Below are positions 1 to 5,305 of a stretch of DNA of 7,040 nt, piece by piece (position 1 is the stretch's first letter; every line of letters begins with the position of its first letter). The notes under the pieces were generated by a model. The model ran no database searches. It had not been told where the DNA came from and saw nothing but the letters and a program-made list of their open reading frames with translations. The position numbers and the translations under genes are program-made. The stretch spans positions 1 to 7,040 of the forward strand of contig QFNN01000134.1 in assembly GCA_003240855.1 (NCBI GenBank), read 5' to 3'. The DNA is from Sphingomonas sanxanigenens (lineage in GTDB: Bacteria; Pseudomonadota; Alphaproteobacteria; Sphingomonadales; Sphingomonadaceae).

Positions 1-95
1 GAAAAACACCGCCAGAGGCGCTCGTCCGGATCACATCACCGAAAACGCATCGCCACCCAACAAGCCCGGAACCTCAGTCTCATGAATAGGCCGGG
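1..95. repeat. Left copy of a 95-bp terminal inverted repeat
   Basis: Bases 1-95 are the exact reverse complement of 6946-7040. Identity breaks at base 96. The copy reaches the window edge, so its true length is unknown. The inner tip, read outward from the window interior, begins CCCGGCCTATTCATGAG. The first four unique bases next to it are TTAG (96-99), and TTAG also stands next to the right copy. No transposase lies inside the window. Best reading: the end of an insertion-sequence-like element in inverse orientation to the one on the right. I do not recognise the family. Confidence 0.93.
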
Positions 96-104
96 TTAGA
101 GACT

Positions 105-317
105 TCACGCTACGCCGCCGAGGCGGCCAGCGGAGCTTACAATCCTTCTGCGAACACGAAGCGCGCGTTGGGCGGATCCTCGGCACCCTGCGCAGAAAAT
201 CCAAAACGGATCGAACGGTCCACCAATCAGCGTCGGAATACCGCCCGGGCCGATTGTTTCGATATCGCAATGCGATTCAAATCGAGAAACCGGCGTCATT
301 ACGCTCATAACGCGCAT
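105..317 (-). CDS. Weak hypothetical ORF, about 70 residues
   Basis: I do not recognise this ORF. The minus-strand frame from an ATG at 317 to a TGA at 105 encodes a protein with a glycine/proline-rich centre (GPGGIPTLIGGPFDPFW), a CxxC pair (FCAGCRG) and a basic tail. An ATG at 392 in the same frame would overlap the toxin promoter. Only a distant GGAA precedes the 317 start, and third-position GC is lower than in the neighbouring toxin operon, so it may be foreign or not coding. It ends ten bases inside the left repeat and points away from the toxin operon. The opposite strand is also open here with no start codon, which could be a remnant. Confidence 0.27.
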   Translation of the reverse strand: MRVMSVMTPVSRFESHCDIETIGPGGIPTLIGGPFDPFWIFCAGCRGSAQRALRVRRRIVSSAGRLGGVA

Positions 318-351
318 GATTTTCAAATTTCCGTAAAAATCTGACAACCTA

Positions 352-372
352 ACTGAACGCCCATGGTTCAGT
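352..372. promoter_or_regulatory. Operator-like inverted repeat upstream of the toxin
   Basis: ACTGAAC, seven bases, then GTTCAGT: perfect 7-base arms (352-358 and 366-372). It sits just upstream of the TTGACC hexamer that precedes the toxin gene. HigA-type antitoxins normally repress their own operon by binding such a dyad with an N-terminal helix-turn-helix, so this is the natural operator candidate. Binding is inferred from position and symmetry. Confidence 0.55.
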
Positions 373-378
373 CGCATG

Positions 379-405
379 TTGACCAACGGCATGTGTCGCT
401 ATACG
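379..405 (+). promoter_or_regulatory. Candidate promoter of the toxin-antitoxin operon
   Basis: TTGACC (379-384) and TATACG (400-405) are separated by 15 bases, shorter than the usual 17. Transcription would start at about 410-416, almost on the toxin ATG at 416. No Shine-Dalgarno sequence precedes that ATG, so the toxin message may be leaderless or nearly so. A more upstream AT-rich stretch (about 319-340) could hold another promoter. Confidence 0.35.
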
Positions 406-415
406 CTTCCGGCAT

Positions 416-712
416 ATGAAGATCGAGTTCGCCGATGCCAACCTGCTCCGCATCTGTACCGACGAAGCGCACAAGCTTGGATTGCCTGTCGCGGTCATTC
501 AGGCCGCGCGACGCAGGCTAGTGCAGTTGGAGGCTGCGGCCGACGAACGCGACCTACGAAACTTGAAGAGCTTACATTACAAGAAGTTACAAGGAGAAAA
601 GGATGGAAAGCGCACCGTGCGCGTGAATGATCAATACCGCATCGTGTTTACGCTGCTCGAAATGGAGCAGCCGCCTATCATCAACATTATCGCGCTTTGC
701 GATACTCATTGA
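416..712 (+). CDS. HigB/RelE-family toxin
   Basis: This 98-residue protein fits the RelE/ParE/HigB superfamily, which are ribosome-dependent mRNA endonucleases that stop translation. The diagnostic part is the C-terminal half. The run LKSLHYKKLQGEKDGKRT is followed by RVNDQYRIVF, matching the HigB pattern in which the two arginines and nearby lysines contact RNA. A terminal histidine (CDTH) sits where HigB has its closing DYH. Length is normal for the family. The ATG at 416 has no clear ribosome-binding site but fits the start of the fold. The gene comes first in its operon, the HigBA order rather than the usual antitoxin-first order. The antitoxin start lies 11 bases downstream. Toxicity and the exact HigB versus RelE assignment are inferred. 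Confidence 0.88.
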   Translation: MKIEFADANLLRICTDEAHKLGLPVAVIQAARRRLVQLEAAADERDLRNLKSLHYKKLQGEKDGKRTVRVNDQYRIVFTLLEMEQPPIINIIALCDTH

Positions 713-723
713 GGGAGATCGGC

Positions 724-1854
724 ATGACTGTCTTTTCCTGTCTGGCTGATGTGCCCCACCCCGGCGAATTCGTGCGGGAGGAATTGGAAGCGCGCGGCTG
801 GTCGCAGCGCGACCTCGCCTATATTCTCGGCGTGCCGGAGCAAGCGATCAATATGATCACGTCCGGAAAGCGCGGCATCAGCCCTGAGATGGCAAAAGCA
901 CTCGGAACTGCGTTCGACGTTTCGGCCCAATATTTCGCGAACTTGCAGCAGGCATATGAAATGGTGAATGCGCGCGCGCCGGATCCGGCGATCGCCCGTC
1001 GTGCTGCGCTGCAGGCAACCTTCCCCGTGCGAGAGATGATCCGTCGCGGATGGCTGACCGACACCGACATCGGCATGCTGGAAGCGCAAATAATGCGATT
1101 TTTCCGTAGGAACAGCCTGGCTGATGTGCCCTACTTGGCCCATGCGGCGAAAAAGGCTGATTATAGCGAGACCAATCCGCTGCAACTCGCGTGGCTTTTC
1201 CGGGTCCGTCAGCTTGCGGGCGAAATGGTCGTCCCGGCCTTCTCGGCTAAGAAGCTTGCCGCCATGGCTGAAGAGCTGCCTCGCTACATGCTGGACCCCG
1301 AGGAAGTGCGACATGTTCCCCGCGCGCTGGCAAACTGCGGTGTTAGGTTCGTTGTGGTCGAAACGCTGCCGAAAGCCAATATCGATGGCGTATGCTTTTG
1401 GATTGACGACAAGTCGCCGGTAATCGGCATGACAACGCGTCACGATCGGATTGATAATTTCTGGTTCGTCCTGCGACACGAGATCGAACACGTTCTCAAT
1501 GGCGATGGCCGCGGCGAGCTTAGCGCGGAGGCTGTCGATGTCGATCTGGAGGGCGCCGACGACGCCGAATTGCCGGCATGCGAAGTAAAGGCGAACAAGG
1601 CTGCTCAAGCCGCCTGTGTGCCGGCGGCCGAGTTGGATTCGTTCTACGTGCGCAAGTTCCCCTACATCGCTGAAAAGGACGTCGTCGCGTTTGCACGACG
1701 AATCCAACGACATCCGGGCATCGTCGTGGGACAGCTTCAGCGAAAAATGGATCGATACAACTGGCTTGCGCGACACAAGGTGAAGATCAGGCAGCATCTC
1801 GCCGTAGCCGCGTTGATTGACGGATGGGGCGATGTGGCCCCGGCAGAGCTTTAG
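724..1854 (+). CDS. HigA-type antitoxin fused to an ImmA/IrrE-type zinc peptidase
   Basis: The protein has 376 residues; the ATG at 724 is chosen because GAGGGAG lies just upstream. An upstream TTG at 697 in frame would overlap the toxin. Residues about 10-84 form a HigA/Xre helix-turn-helix: HPGEFVREELE, then WSQRDLAYILGV and GKRGISPEMAKAL. After a helical middle, residues about 190-300 look like an ImmA/IrrE (COG2856) metallopeptidase: HEIEH at 252-256 gives two zinc histidines and the catalytic Glu, and the EVKAN segment near 287 offers the third ligand. Plain HigA antitoxins are about 100 residues, so this is a fused form. It should neutralise the toxin and repress the operon; the peptidase may cleave this or another antitoxin or repressor under stress, which is inference. 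Confidence 0.88.
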   Translation: MTVFSCLADVPHPGEFVREELEARGWSQRDLAYILGVPEQAINMITSGKRGISPEMAKALGTAFDVSAQYFANLQQAYEMVNARAPDPAIARRAALQATFPVREMIRRGWLTDTDIGMLEAQIMRFFRRNSLADVPYLAHAAKKADYSETNPLQLAWLFRVRQLAGEMVVPAFSAKKLAAMAEELPRYMLDPEEVRHVPRALANCGVRFVVVETLPKANIDGVCFWIDDKSPVIGMTTRHDRIDNFWFVLRHEIEHVLNGDGRGELSAEAVDVDLEGADDAELPACEVKANKAAQAACVPAAELDSFYVRKFPYIAEKDVVAFARRIQRHPGIVVGQLQRKMDRYNWLARHKVKIRQHLAVAALIDGWGDVAPAEL

Positions 1855-1863
1855 GAGCGAAAG

Positions 1864-2337
1864 ATGGCGACATATCGCGAACAGCTGCAGAAGGTTTGGC
1901 ACGCTTTCGAGCGCGAGAATGGCCACGTTCCGGCCACGACGCGCGAGGCCGCGCAATGGGGCGTTGCGCGCGGGATGATCGAGATGCCGCAAGTCGATCC
2001 CTTCGATAAGCTAGCAGAAGATATGTCGACGGCTCTGAGGGAAGAATATGCGACCGATCCCCAAGGCAGGCGCTATCGCGTGAACCATGCCGTGCGCGTC
2101 ACCAAAGGCGGCGTCCAATATACGTTCTGGGCGATCATGAAGGACGCGCCCCGCGAACACATGCAAAAGGCCTTCATCCAGCGCCGTCAGCAGATTGTCG
2201 GGGATTGCGTCCAGCTCGCGACCGACGTCGAAGCTTATAACGGATTCCATGAGGACCAGCCGCCGATCCCCATGCTTTTCGATTTCCGCGACGACGTTGA
2301 GGAACAGCGCTATTGGGCCGACAAGCGCGCCGCGTAG
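1864..2337 (+). CDS. Unknown third gene of the toxin-antitoxin operon
   Basis: I do not recognise a named family. The 157-residue protein starts 10 bases after the antitoxin stop, and its ribosome-binding site (AGGAG, 1853-1857) overlaps that stop codon, so it is translationally linked to the antitoxin. The N-terminus is helical (YREQLQKVWHAFERENG). The centre has strand-like segments (RRYRVNHAVRVTKGGVQYTFWAIM), followed by a helical segment (MQKAFIQRRQQIVGDCVQLA). The C-terminus is acidic and rich in aromatic residues (LFDFRDDVEEQRYW). There is no signal peptide or membrane segment, so it is probably cytosolic. It could be a chaperone-like partner, a target or an inhibitor of the peptidase-antitoxin; nothing in the sequence decides which. 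The gene itself is well supported. Confidence 0.85.
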   Translation: MATYREQLQKVWHAFERENGHVPATTREAAQWGVARGMIEMPQVDPFDKLAEDMSTALREEYATDPQGRRYRVNHAVRVTKGGVQYTFWAIMKDAPREHMQKAFIQRRQQIVGDCVQLATDVEAYNGFHEDQPPIPMLFDFRDDVEEQRYWADKRAA

Positions 2338-2358
2338 GCGGGCACGCACCATGCTATG

Positions 2359-3168
2359 CTATGGCGCGACCTTGAACGTGTGCACCTTAAAGCTGGCCAG
2401 TTGCGCAAAGCCAAAGGTGGTGATCATCGCCGCATCGGTCGCATCGCGGCCGCGCGCCATCAGGACGCGCCCGATCCGGGGCTGGTTGTGTCGCGCATCG
2501 AATATGTGCCAGGCGCCGCCCAGATAAGTCTCAAACCAGGCAGAGAAATCCATCGGCCCGTCGGTCGGTGAAATGCCGATGTCGCCCAGATAGCCCGTGC
2601 AATAGCGGGCGGGAATGTTCACGCACCGGCACAGGGTGATCGCCAGGTGCGCGAAATCGCGGCATACGCCCCGTCGTTCCTGATAAGCCTCCCACGCGGT
2701 CTTGGTAGGCCGGGCGTGCTGATAGCCGAATTCGACATGATGGTTCGTGAAATCAACGATCCGCTGGACCCGATCCCAGCCGGTGGGGCCGTTGCCGAAC
2801 AGGGACCAGGCCATTTCGGCCAGGCGCTCAGTTTCGCAATAGCGGCTGCTCAGCAGATAGACGAGGACATCATCGGGCAGATCCTCAACCGCGTGCTGGG
2901 CGGCATGAAGCGCAACGGGATCGGGGGCGCCATCGTCGCGGATCGCGAAATCGTTCGACAGGGTCAGGCCGCCGGCGGGCATGGTGATCCGCGTGCAGAT
3001 GTTTCCAAAGCCGTCGAGATAATCATACATCGGCACGTCGGGCGTCGCGGCAATGCGATGGGGCGTGGCAAAATCCTTGCTGCGCGAAGGATGGACGCTG
3101 AGCATCGCCAGCATCGGCGTGGCCACATCGCATTCATAACGAATCTCATAGCCGGCGCGGATCAGCAT
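2359..3168 (-). CDS. Transglutaminase-like family protein (COG1305 type)
   Basis: The 269-residue protein has the two-part bacterial layout: an N-terminal beta region (about 1-75; RAGYEIRYECD, DGFGNICTRI) and a transglutaminase core (about 130-235). RGVCRDFAHLA places the nucleophile at Cys169, followed by IPARYCTGYLG. The usual HAW-E motif appears as FSAWFETYL, with Ser209 at the canonical His position. The third element is WHIFDARHN with Asp224; His221 and His227 are close by. Family members act as cysteine proteases, amidases or crosslinking enzymes. No signal peptide is visible. The ATG at 3168 has only a weak purine-rich stretch upstream. It is last in a leftward series, 53 bases after the 83-residue gene, and its stop is 21 bases from the convergent toxin-operon end. 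The family call is firm; activity is uncertain. Confidence 0.9.
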   Translation of the reverse strand: MLIRAGYEIRYECDVATPMLAMLSVHPSRSKDFATPHRIAATPDVPMYDYLDGFGNICTRITMPAGGLTLSNDFAIRDDGAPDPVALHAAQHAVEDLPDDVLVYLLSSRYCETERLAEMAWSLFGNGPTGWDRVQRIVDFTNHHVEFGYQHARPTKTAWEAYQERRGVCRDFAHLAITLCRCVNIPARYCTGYLGDIGISPTDGPMDFSAWFETYLGGAWHIFDARHNQPRIGRVLMARGRDATDAAMITTFGFAQLASFKVHTFKVAP

Positions 3169-3221
3169 TCATGATGTCTTTCGAGCGAACGTGAAGGCAA
3201 TCGGAAGCCGCGCCGGCCGGC

Positions 3222-3473
3222 CTATCCATCCGCATTCCGCCGATAGCGCACCGGCACAATGCGGATGCGGTCGATCGCGCTGGCGGTCGCCCGCAAGCGC
3301 GCGATCGCGGCAGCCCGCAACTCCTCAACCAGATCATCATCATAATCGATCTTCTCGGGCTGGAGTTCCAGCTCGGTTTCGACGACAAGCACGATCCGGC
3401 GCTCGCGGCCGTCAATCTCCCATTCGTGCCAGCTTCGCACGATATGGTGCGAGGTTACTTCATCCCAGGCCAT
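3222..3473 (-). CDS. Hypothetical protein, 83 residues
   Basis: I do not recognise this protein. The ATG at 3473 follows a good ribosome-binding site (AAGGAG, seven bases upstream), which decides the start; the frame continues upstream but only as a shadow of the next gene. The protein looks like a small alpha/beta fold: MAWDEVTSHHIVRSWHEWEI, a strand pair (RRIVLVVETELEL), an acidic stretch (KIDYDDDLVEEL), an arginine-rich helix (RAAAIARLRATASAIDRI) and a final strand (RIVPVRYRR). It lies in a leftward run of small genes just upstream of the transglutaminase and is likely co-transcribed with it. Confidence 0.75.
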   Translation of the reverse strand: MAWDEVTSHHIVRSWHEWEIDGRERRIVLVVETELELQPEKIDYDDDLVEELRAAAIARLRATASAIDRIRIVPVRYRRNADG

Positions 3474-3526
3474 CGCTCTGCTCCTTCGATAAGGGCGCGC
3501 GCACAAAAAGGCGGCGGCGCATGCGC

Positions 3527-3790
3527 CTAGAGATCGGCAAAACCGCGATCGGGATTTTCGCTGAGCAACCGATCGGCCTCTTTCGTCTGCTGCCGCCGCA
3601 GCGCGATGACCTTGGCATTCGCGCGCACCTTGATCCTGCGCGCTTCCCGATCCTCGGCAAGGATGCCTTCCTGCCGCCATGCATTGGCCGCCTTTTCGGC
3701 GATGACGCGGACATTCTCGAACTCGGTGCACGCCGCCCGATCGCGCTGATAGGCTTCCTGGACCCGACACATTTCAGATGAAGGCAACAT
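3527..3790 (-). CDS. Small charged helical protein, 87 residues
   Basis: The ATG at 3790 is preceded by GAAAGGAA at good spacing. The protein is almost entirely predicted helix with many charges: YQRDRAACTEFENVRVIAEK, then AANAWRQEGILAEDREARR and a basic stretch before the acidic end NPDRGFADL. The core A...ENVR...A.AW.R resembles the 64-residue protein at 6415-6609, which suggests relatedness. There is no membrane segment. I recall similar short proteins as common unnamed genes in sphingomonads, but no function is known to me. It sits between the 40-residue and 83-residue genes on the same strand. Confidence 0.78.
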   Translation of the reverse strand: MLPSSEMCRVQEAYQRDRAACTEFENVRVIAEKAANAWRQEGILAEDREARRIKVRANAKVIALRRQQTKEADRLLSENPDRGFADL

Positions 3791-3827
3791 GACAATTCCT
3801 TTCGAAGCCGCAGCCGGGACGTGATGG

Positions 3828-3950
3828 TCAGTCTTTCACGATCCTGGGCGGGTCCGTCTTTTGCGATGGGTTGGCGGCGCTCAGTTTCGGAGGCGCCGGC
3901 TTTTTGGGTTTCCGGACTTCCTTGTTCCCCCTGCGTTGACCCTTGGCCAC
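3828..3950 (-). CDS. Very small basic protein, 40 residues, GTG start
   Basis: This reading frame starts with GTG at 3950, preceded by AAGGAG at ideal spacing, and stops at 3828. The peptide begins (M)AKGQRRGNKEVRKPKK, continues with a proline-rich stretch (PAPPKLSAANPSQK) and ends TDPPRIVKD. The strong ribosome-binding site, spacing to both neighbours and the AKGQxRGN-type basic opening support a real gene. I recall similar short proteins from alphaproteobacteria without an assigned function. Lysine, arginine and proline richness would suit binding to nucleic acid or ribosome, but that is inference. No ATG would rescue the frame, so ATG-only or length-filtered calling misses it. Confidence 0.72.
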   Translation of the reverse strand: MAKGQRRGNKEVRKPKKPAPPKLSAANPSQKTDPPRIVKD

Positions 3951-3992
3951 GATAATCTCCTTCCGATCATAGGATTGGCGTTGCAGCTGGAT

Positions 3993-4145
3993 CTAGCGAT
4001 CGATCTGACGAGCGAATGCGCGCGCCAGCGCCAGATGGATTATGCGGTCGCTGAAATTCAGCGCCTCCCGGGCCTTTGTCCGCTCCTCCCGCTCGCGGCG
4101 GCGCAGAAATTCCAGGCTCCTGGTGTCGAGTGCATGTGAGGACAT
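3993..4145 (-). CDS. Hypothetical helical protein, 50 residues
   Basis: The ATG at 4145 lies 8 bases after the stop of the 74-residue gene, suggesting coupled translation; the ribosome-binding site (about AATAGG) is weak and overlaps that stop. The protein is one or two charged helices: LEFLRRREREERTKAREAL followed by FSDRIIHLALARAFARQIDR. The second helix fits a pattern (R..H..LAR.[YF]..[RQ]) shared with other small proteins in the window. There is no membrane segment or signal peptide. I know no function for it. Confidence 0.66.
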   Translation of the reverse strand: MSSHALDTRSLEFLRRREREERTKAREALNFSDRIIHLALARAFARQIDR

Positions 4146-4153
4146 GCGCGGGC

Positions 4154-4378
4154 CTATTTCTGCAGCGCCGAAACAAAATGGGGATGCCGCGTCTGAGGAC
4201 GATCGATGATCTCCTTTGGATAGCGGCGGCGCATGATCTCGGCGCCCCTGCTTGTCAGGCAGACCAGGCGTGTTCCGCCCTTGGGCAGGCCTTCGATCGC
4301 GCTGATGCCGACCTCGTGAAGCTTGCATCGCTGCCGAAGCTCGGCCTCGGTCAGCGAGAAATTAATGGCACGGCTCAT
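4154..4378 (-). CDS. Hypothetical protein, 74 residues
   Basis: The ATG at 4378 follows AAAGGT at suitable spacing. An open frame continues far upstream, but its composition is unlike protein. The N-terminal half looks helical (LTEAELRQRCKLHEVGIS), then comes GLPKGGTRLVCLTSRGAEIM, a loop-strand-helix arrangement resembling the wing and last helix of a small winged-helix protein, and a basic end (RRRYPKEIIDRPQTRH). DNA binding is possible but not shown; I do not recognise the family. It is probably the first secure gene of the leftward series down to the transglutaminase, so it could be that operon's regulator. Confidence 0.7.
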   Translation of the reverse strand: MSRAINFSLTEAELRQRCKLHEVGISAIEGLPKGGTRLVCLTSRGAEIMRRRYPKEIIDRPQTRHPHFVSALQK

Positions 4379-4383
4379 CTGAT

Positions 4384-4569
4384 TTACCTTTGTGAGGGGA
4401 TGTTGGCCGCAAAAGGCGGCGCATATGAATTCAACGCGGCCGGCGGCCCGGACATGCCGTAAGGCTGAAGCCTCGGAGCATTCGCGCCGGACACCGGCGC
4501 ACCGCGCCTTTCCCTGCGAATTGGCGCCAGAACCGAATGATTTAGGGGTCGCCGGGCGGCGAGAGACAT
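4384..4569 (-). CDS. Doubtful ORF, 61 residues
   Basis: A minus-strand frame from an ATG at 4569 (AGGAAA upstream) stops at 4384, only 5 bases before the ATG of the 74-residue gene. The protein is rich in Pro, Ala and Arg (LAARRPLNHSVLAPIRRER, then AAYxPP-like residues), with no domain I know. Third-position GC is mediocre. Its ribosome-binding site and start codon lie inside a strong inverted repeat (4561-4612), and another perfect hairpin (4484-4500) falls within it, so the stretch may be structured RNA or regulatory DNA rather than a gene. Confidence 0.27.
   Translation of the reverse strand: MSLAARRPLNHSVLAPIRRERRGAPVSGANAPRLQPYGMSGPPAALNSYAPPFAANIPSQR
4484..4500. repeat. Perfect 7-bp hairpin with a 3-base loop
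   Basis: GCGCCGG, loop ACA, CCGGCGC. It is very stable in RNA of either strand. No T-run follows on either side, so it is not a standard intrinsic terminator. It lies in the gene-poor stretch between the leftward and rightward gene sets. Confidence 0.6.
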
Positions 4570-4612
4570 AAAGAGGTTTCCTGCGGGCAAGCGGGAGGAA
4601 ATCTCTTCTCTC
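4561..4612. other. Long imperfect stem-loop in gene-poor DNA
   Basis: AGAGGTTTCC (4572-4581) pairs with GGAAATCTCT (4597-4606) around a 15-base loop. The single non-Watson-Crick position is a G-U pair in plus-strand RNA but an A-C clash in minus-strand RNA. An outer helix GAGAGA (4561-4566) with TCTCTC (4607-4612) stacks after a five-base bulge, giving about 16 pairs. The wobble favours a plus-strand transcript. It may be a structured leader, a small RNA or a regulatory site; no known RNA family is recognised. Confidence 0.5.
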
Positions 4613-4615
4613 AGG

Positions 4616-4644
4616 CGTCGCAAGCTTGCGGGCAAAAAGCGACG
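4616..4644. repeat. Second inverted repeat with an internal palindrome
   Basis: CGTCGC (4616-4621) and GCGACG (4639-4644) are perfect inverted arms, and between and overlapping them is the 12-base palindrome CGCAAGCTTGCG (4619-4630). TGCGGGCAA (4627-4635) repeats the loop sequence of the neighbouring stem-loop (4582-4590). The two structures share sequence and lie four bases apart, which suggests one functional unit. Confidence 0.5.
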
Positions 4645-4784
4645 ATGTCATTCTGATACACGATAACGCCGCCGCTGGCGAACGAATTGAGCCCAGCGAG
4701 ATAGAGCTATCGCCACCTTCACGCCACCTGCTACCCTCGACCATCGGATCACCTGTTTCCGCATGATCTGACAGAGAGACAGTA
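4645..4784. other. Gene-free spacer between divergent gene sets
   Basis: No convincing reading frame is visible on either strand. The spacer lies between the leftward series (start at 4378 or 4569) and the rightward series (start at 4813), so promoters for both are expected here. The only local symmetry I see is a weak GATAG-AG-CTATC dyad at 4700-4711. CTGACA at 4768-4773 could be a -35 element for the rightward genes, but I cannot point to a matching -10. Confidence 0.4.
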
Positions 4785-4808
4785 GGGCTCCCGCGCAACG
4801 AGGAGCCC
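4785..4808 (+). promoter_or_regulatory. Hairpin that covers a ribosome-binding site
   Basis: GGGCTCC (4785-4791) pairs perfectly with GGAGCCC (4802-4808) across a 10-base loop. The second arm contains the AGGAG (4801-4805) that serves the GTG start at 4813. In mRNA the hairpin would hide the ribosome-binding site, giving a translational switch or attenuation. No T-run follows, which argues against a terminator. Confidence 0.5.
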
Positions 4809-4812
4809 GCCC

Positions 4813-4989
4813 GTGAAAGCCGATCTGCTTATGCTCCAGGCGATTTTCGTCGCCTCAGGCATCCTCGCCATGTGGCTGTTACGACGGGCGGTATTGCTGC
4901 TGCGGCCAATGCGGCGGAAAGCCGAACATAGCGCTGAAACCAGCGATGCGGGAGGTGGCGGCGCGCCGAGCGATCCCGCAGCGCATTAG
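4813..4989 (+). CDS. Small single-helix membrane protein, 58 residues, GTG start
   Basis: The frame starts with GTG at 4813, preceded by AGGAG at 8-base spacing, and ends at 4989. The N-terminus is (M)KADLLMLQAIFVASGILAM, then WLLRRAVLLL and a basic patch (RPMRRKAEH), so it has one transmembrane helix at residues about 5-23, possibly extending to 30. Positive residues follow the helix, predicting an outside N-terminus and a cytoplasmic tail. The tail is Ala, Gly and Pro rich (SDAGGGGAPSDPAAH). No family is recognised. The ribosome-binding site lies in a hairpin. It precedes a run of rightward small genes. Confidence 0.62.
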   Translation: MKADLLMLQAIFVASGILAMWLLRRAVLLLRPMRRKAEHSAETSDAGGGGAPSDPAAH

Positions 4990-5006
4990 GCTATTTGGGC
5001 CTGCCG

Positions 5007-5015
5007 TGCTATGAT
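5007..5015 (+). promoter_or_regulatory. Extended -10 promoter candidate
   Basis: TGCTATGAT is an extended -10 motif (TG, one base, TATGAT), 77 bases upstream of the ATG at 5093 and just after the membrane-protein stop. No good -35 is visible at 17-18 bases, as tolerated by extended -10 promoters. The longer string GCCGTGCTATG recurs at 5908-5918 upstream of the 51-residue gene. Confidence 0.35.
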
Positions 5016-5092
5016 TACGCATCGTCGGCAAATGACCTCAAGCGCCGGCGGCTGAGAGACCATTGTGCTCCCGCTTGTAGTGGGAAAACAAA

Positions 5093-5305
5093 ATGATGGA
5101 TCTCAATCACTATTATGCGGCTCATCAGATGGCGCTCATGCATGCGGCCAGCGCGTCGACGCGCAGGATCAGCGACGAGCACAGAGGCAATGCACGGCGT
5201 ATCGCAAAAATGATCGCGGACGACAGGGTGGTGCGCCGCCTCCGCGGCGGATCGACCACCACCGATCCCTTTCTTCTTCCGCGAAAATTGCCTTACGCGT
5301 GCTAG
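5093..5305 (+). CDS. Hypothetical helical protein, 70 residues
   Basis: The ATG at 5093 has GTGGGAAAA upstream as a modest ribosome-binding site. The opening MMDLNHYYAAHQMALMHAAS is followed by a charged helix (RRISDEHRGNARRIAKMIAD) and a short tail. It is histidine- and methionine-rich at the N-terminus, with no signal peptide. The LNxYYAxHQxALMxAA opening and EHRGxAR segment resemble short unnamed proteins I recall from sphingomonads. Its stop overlaps a GTG that could start the next gene, so the two are probably translated together. Function unknown. Confidence 0.72.
   Translation: MMDLNHYYAAHQMALMHAASASTRRISDEHRGNARRIAKMIADDRVVRRLRGGSTTTDPFLLPRKLPYAC

Noticed and set aside
706..1992. Long minus-strand open frame opposite the antitoxin
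   Set aside because: It is the shadow of the HigA/ImmA gene, which has clear domains, a ribosome-binding site and operon spacing; the minus product has no recognisable features.
2647..3174. Plus-strand open frame across the transglutaminase
   Set aside because: It is antisense to a gene with an unmistakable transglutaminase core; GC-rich coding DNA often leaves such shadows.
3516..3527. Palindrome GGCGCATGCGCC with a nearby T-run on the minus strand, as a terminator of the 87-residue gene
   Set aside because: The hairpin would have almost no loop, the T-run starts six bases after it, and the next gene in the series follows with a good ribosome-binding site.
4154..4798. Full 214-residue extension of the 74-residue minus-strand gene
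   Set aside because: Upstream of the ATG at 4378 the frame is low-quality arginine/serine-rich sequence, while 4378 has a suitable ribosome-binding site.
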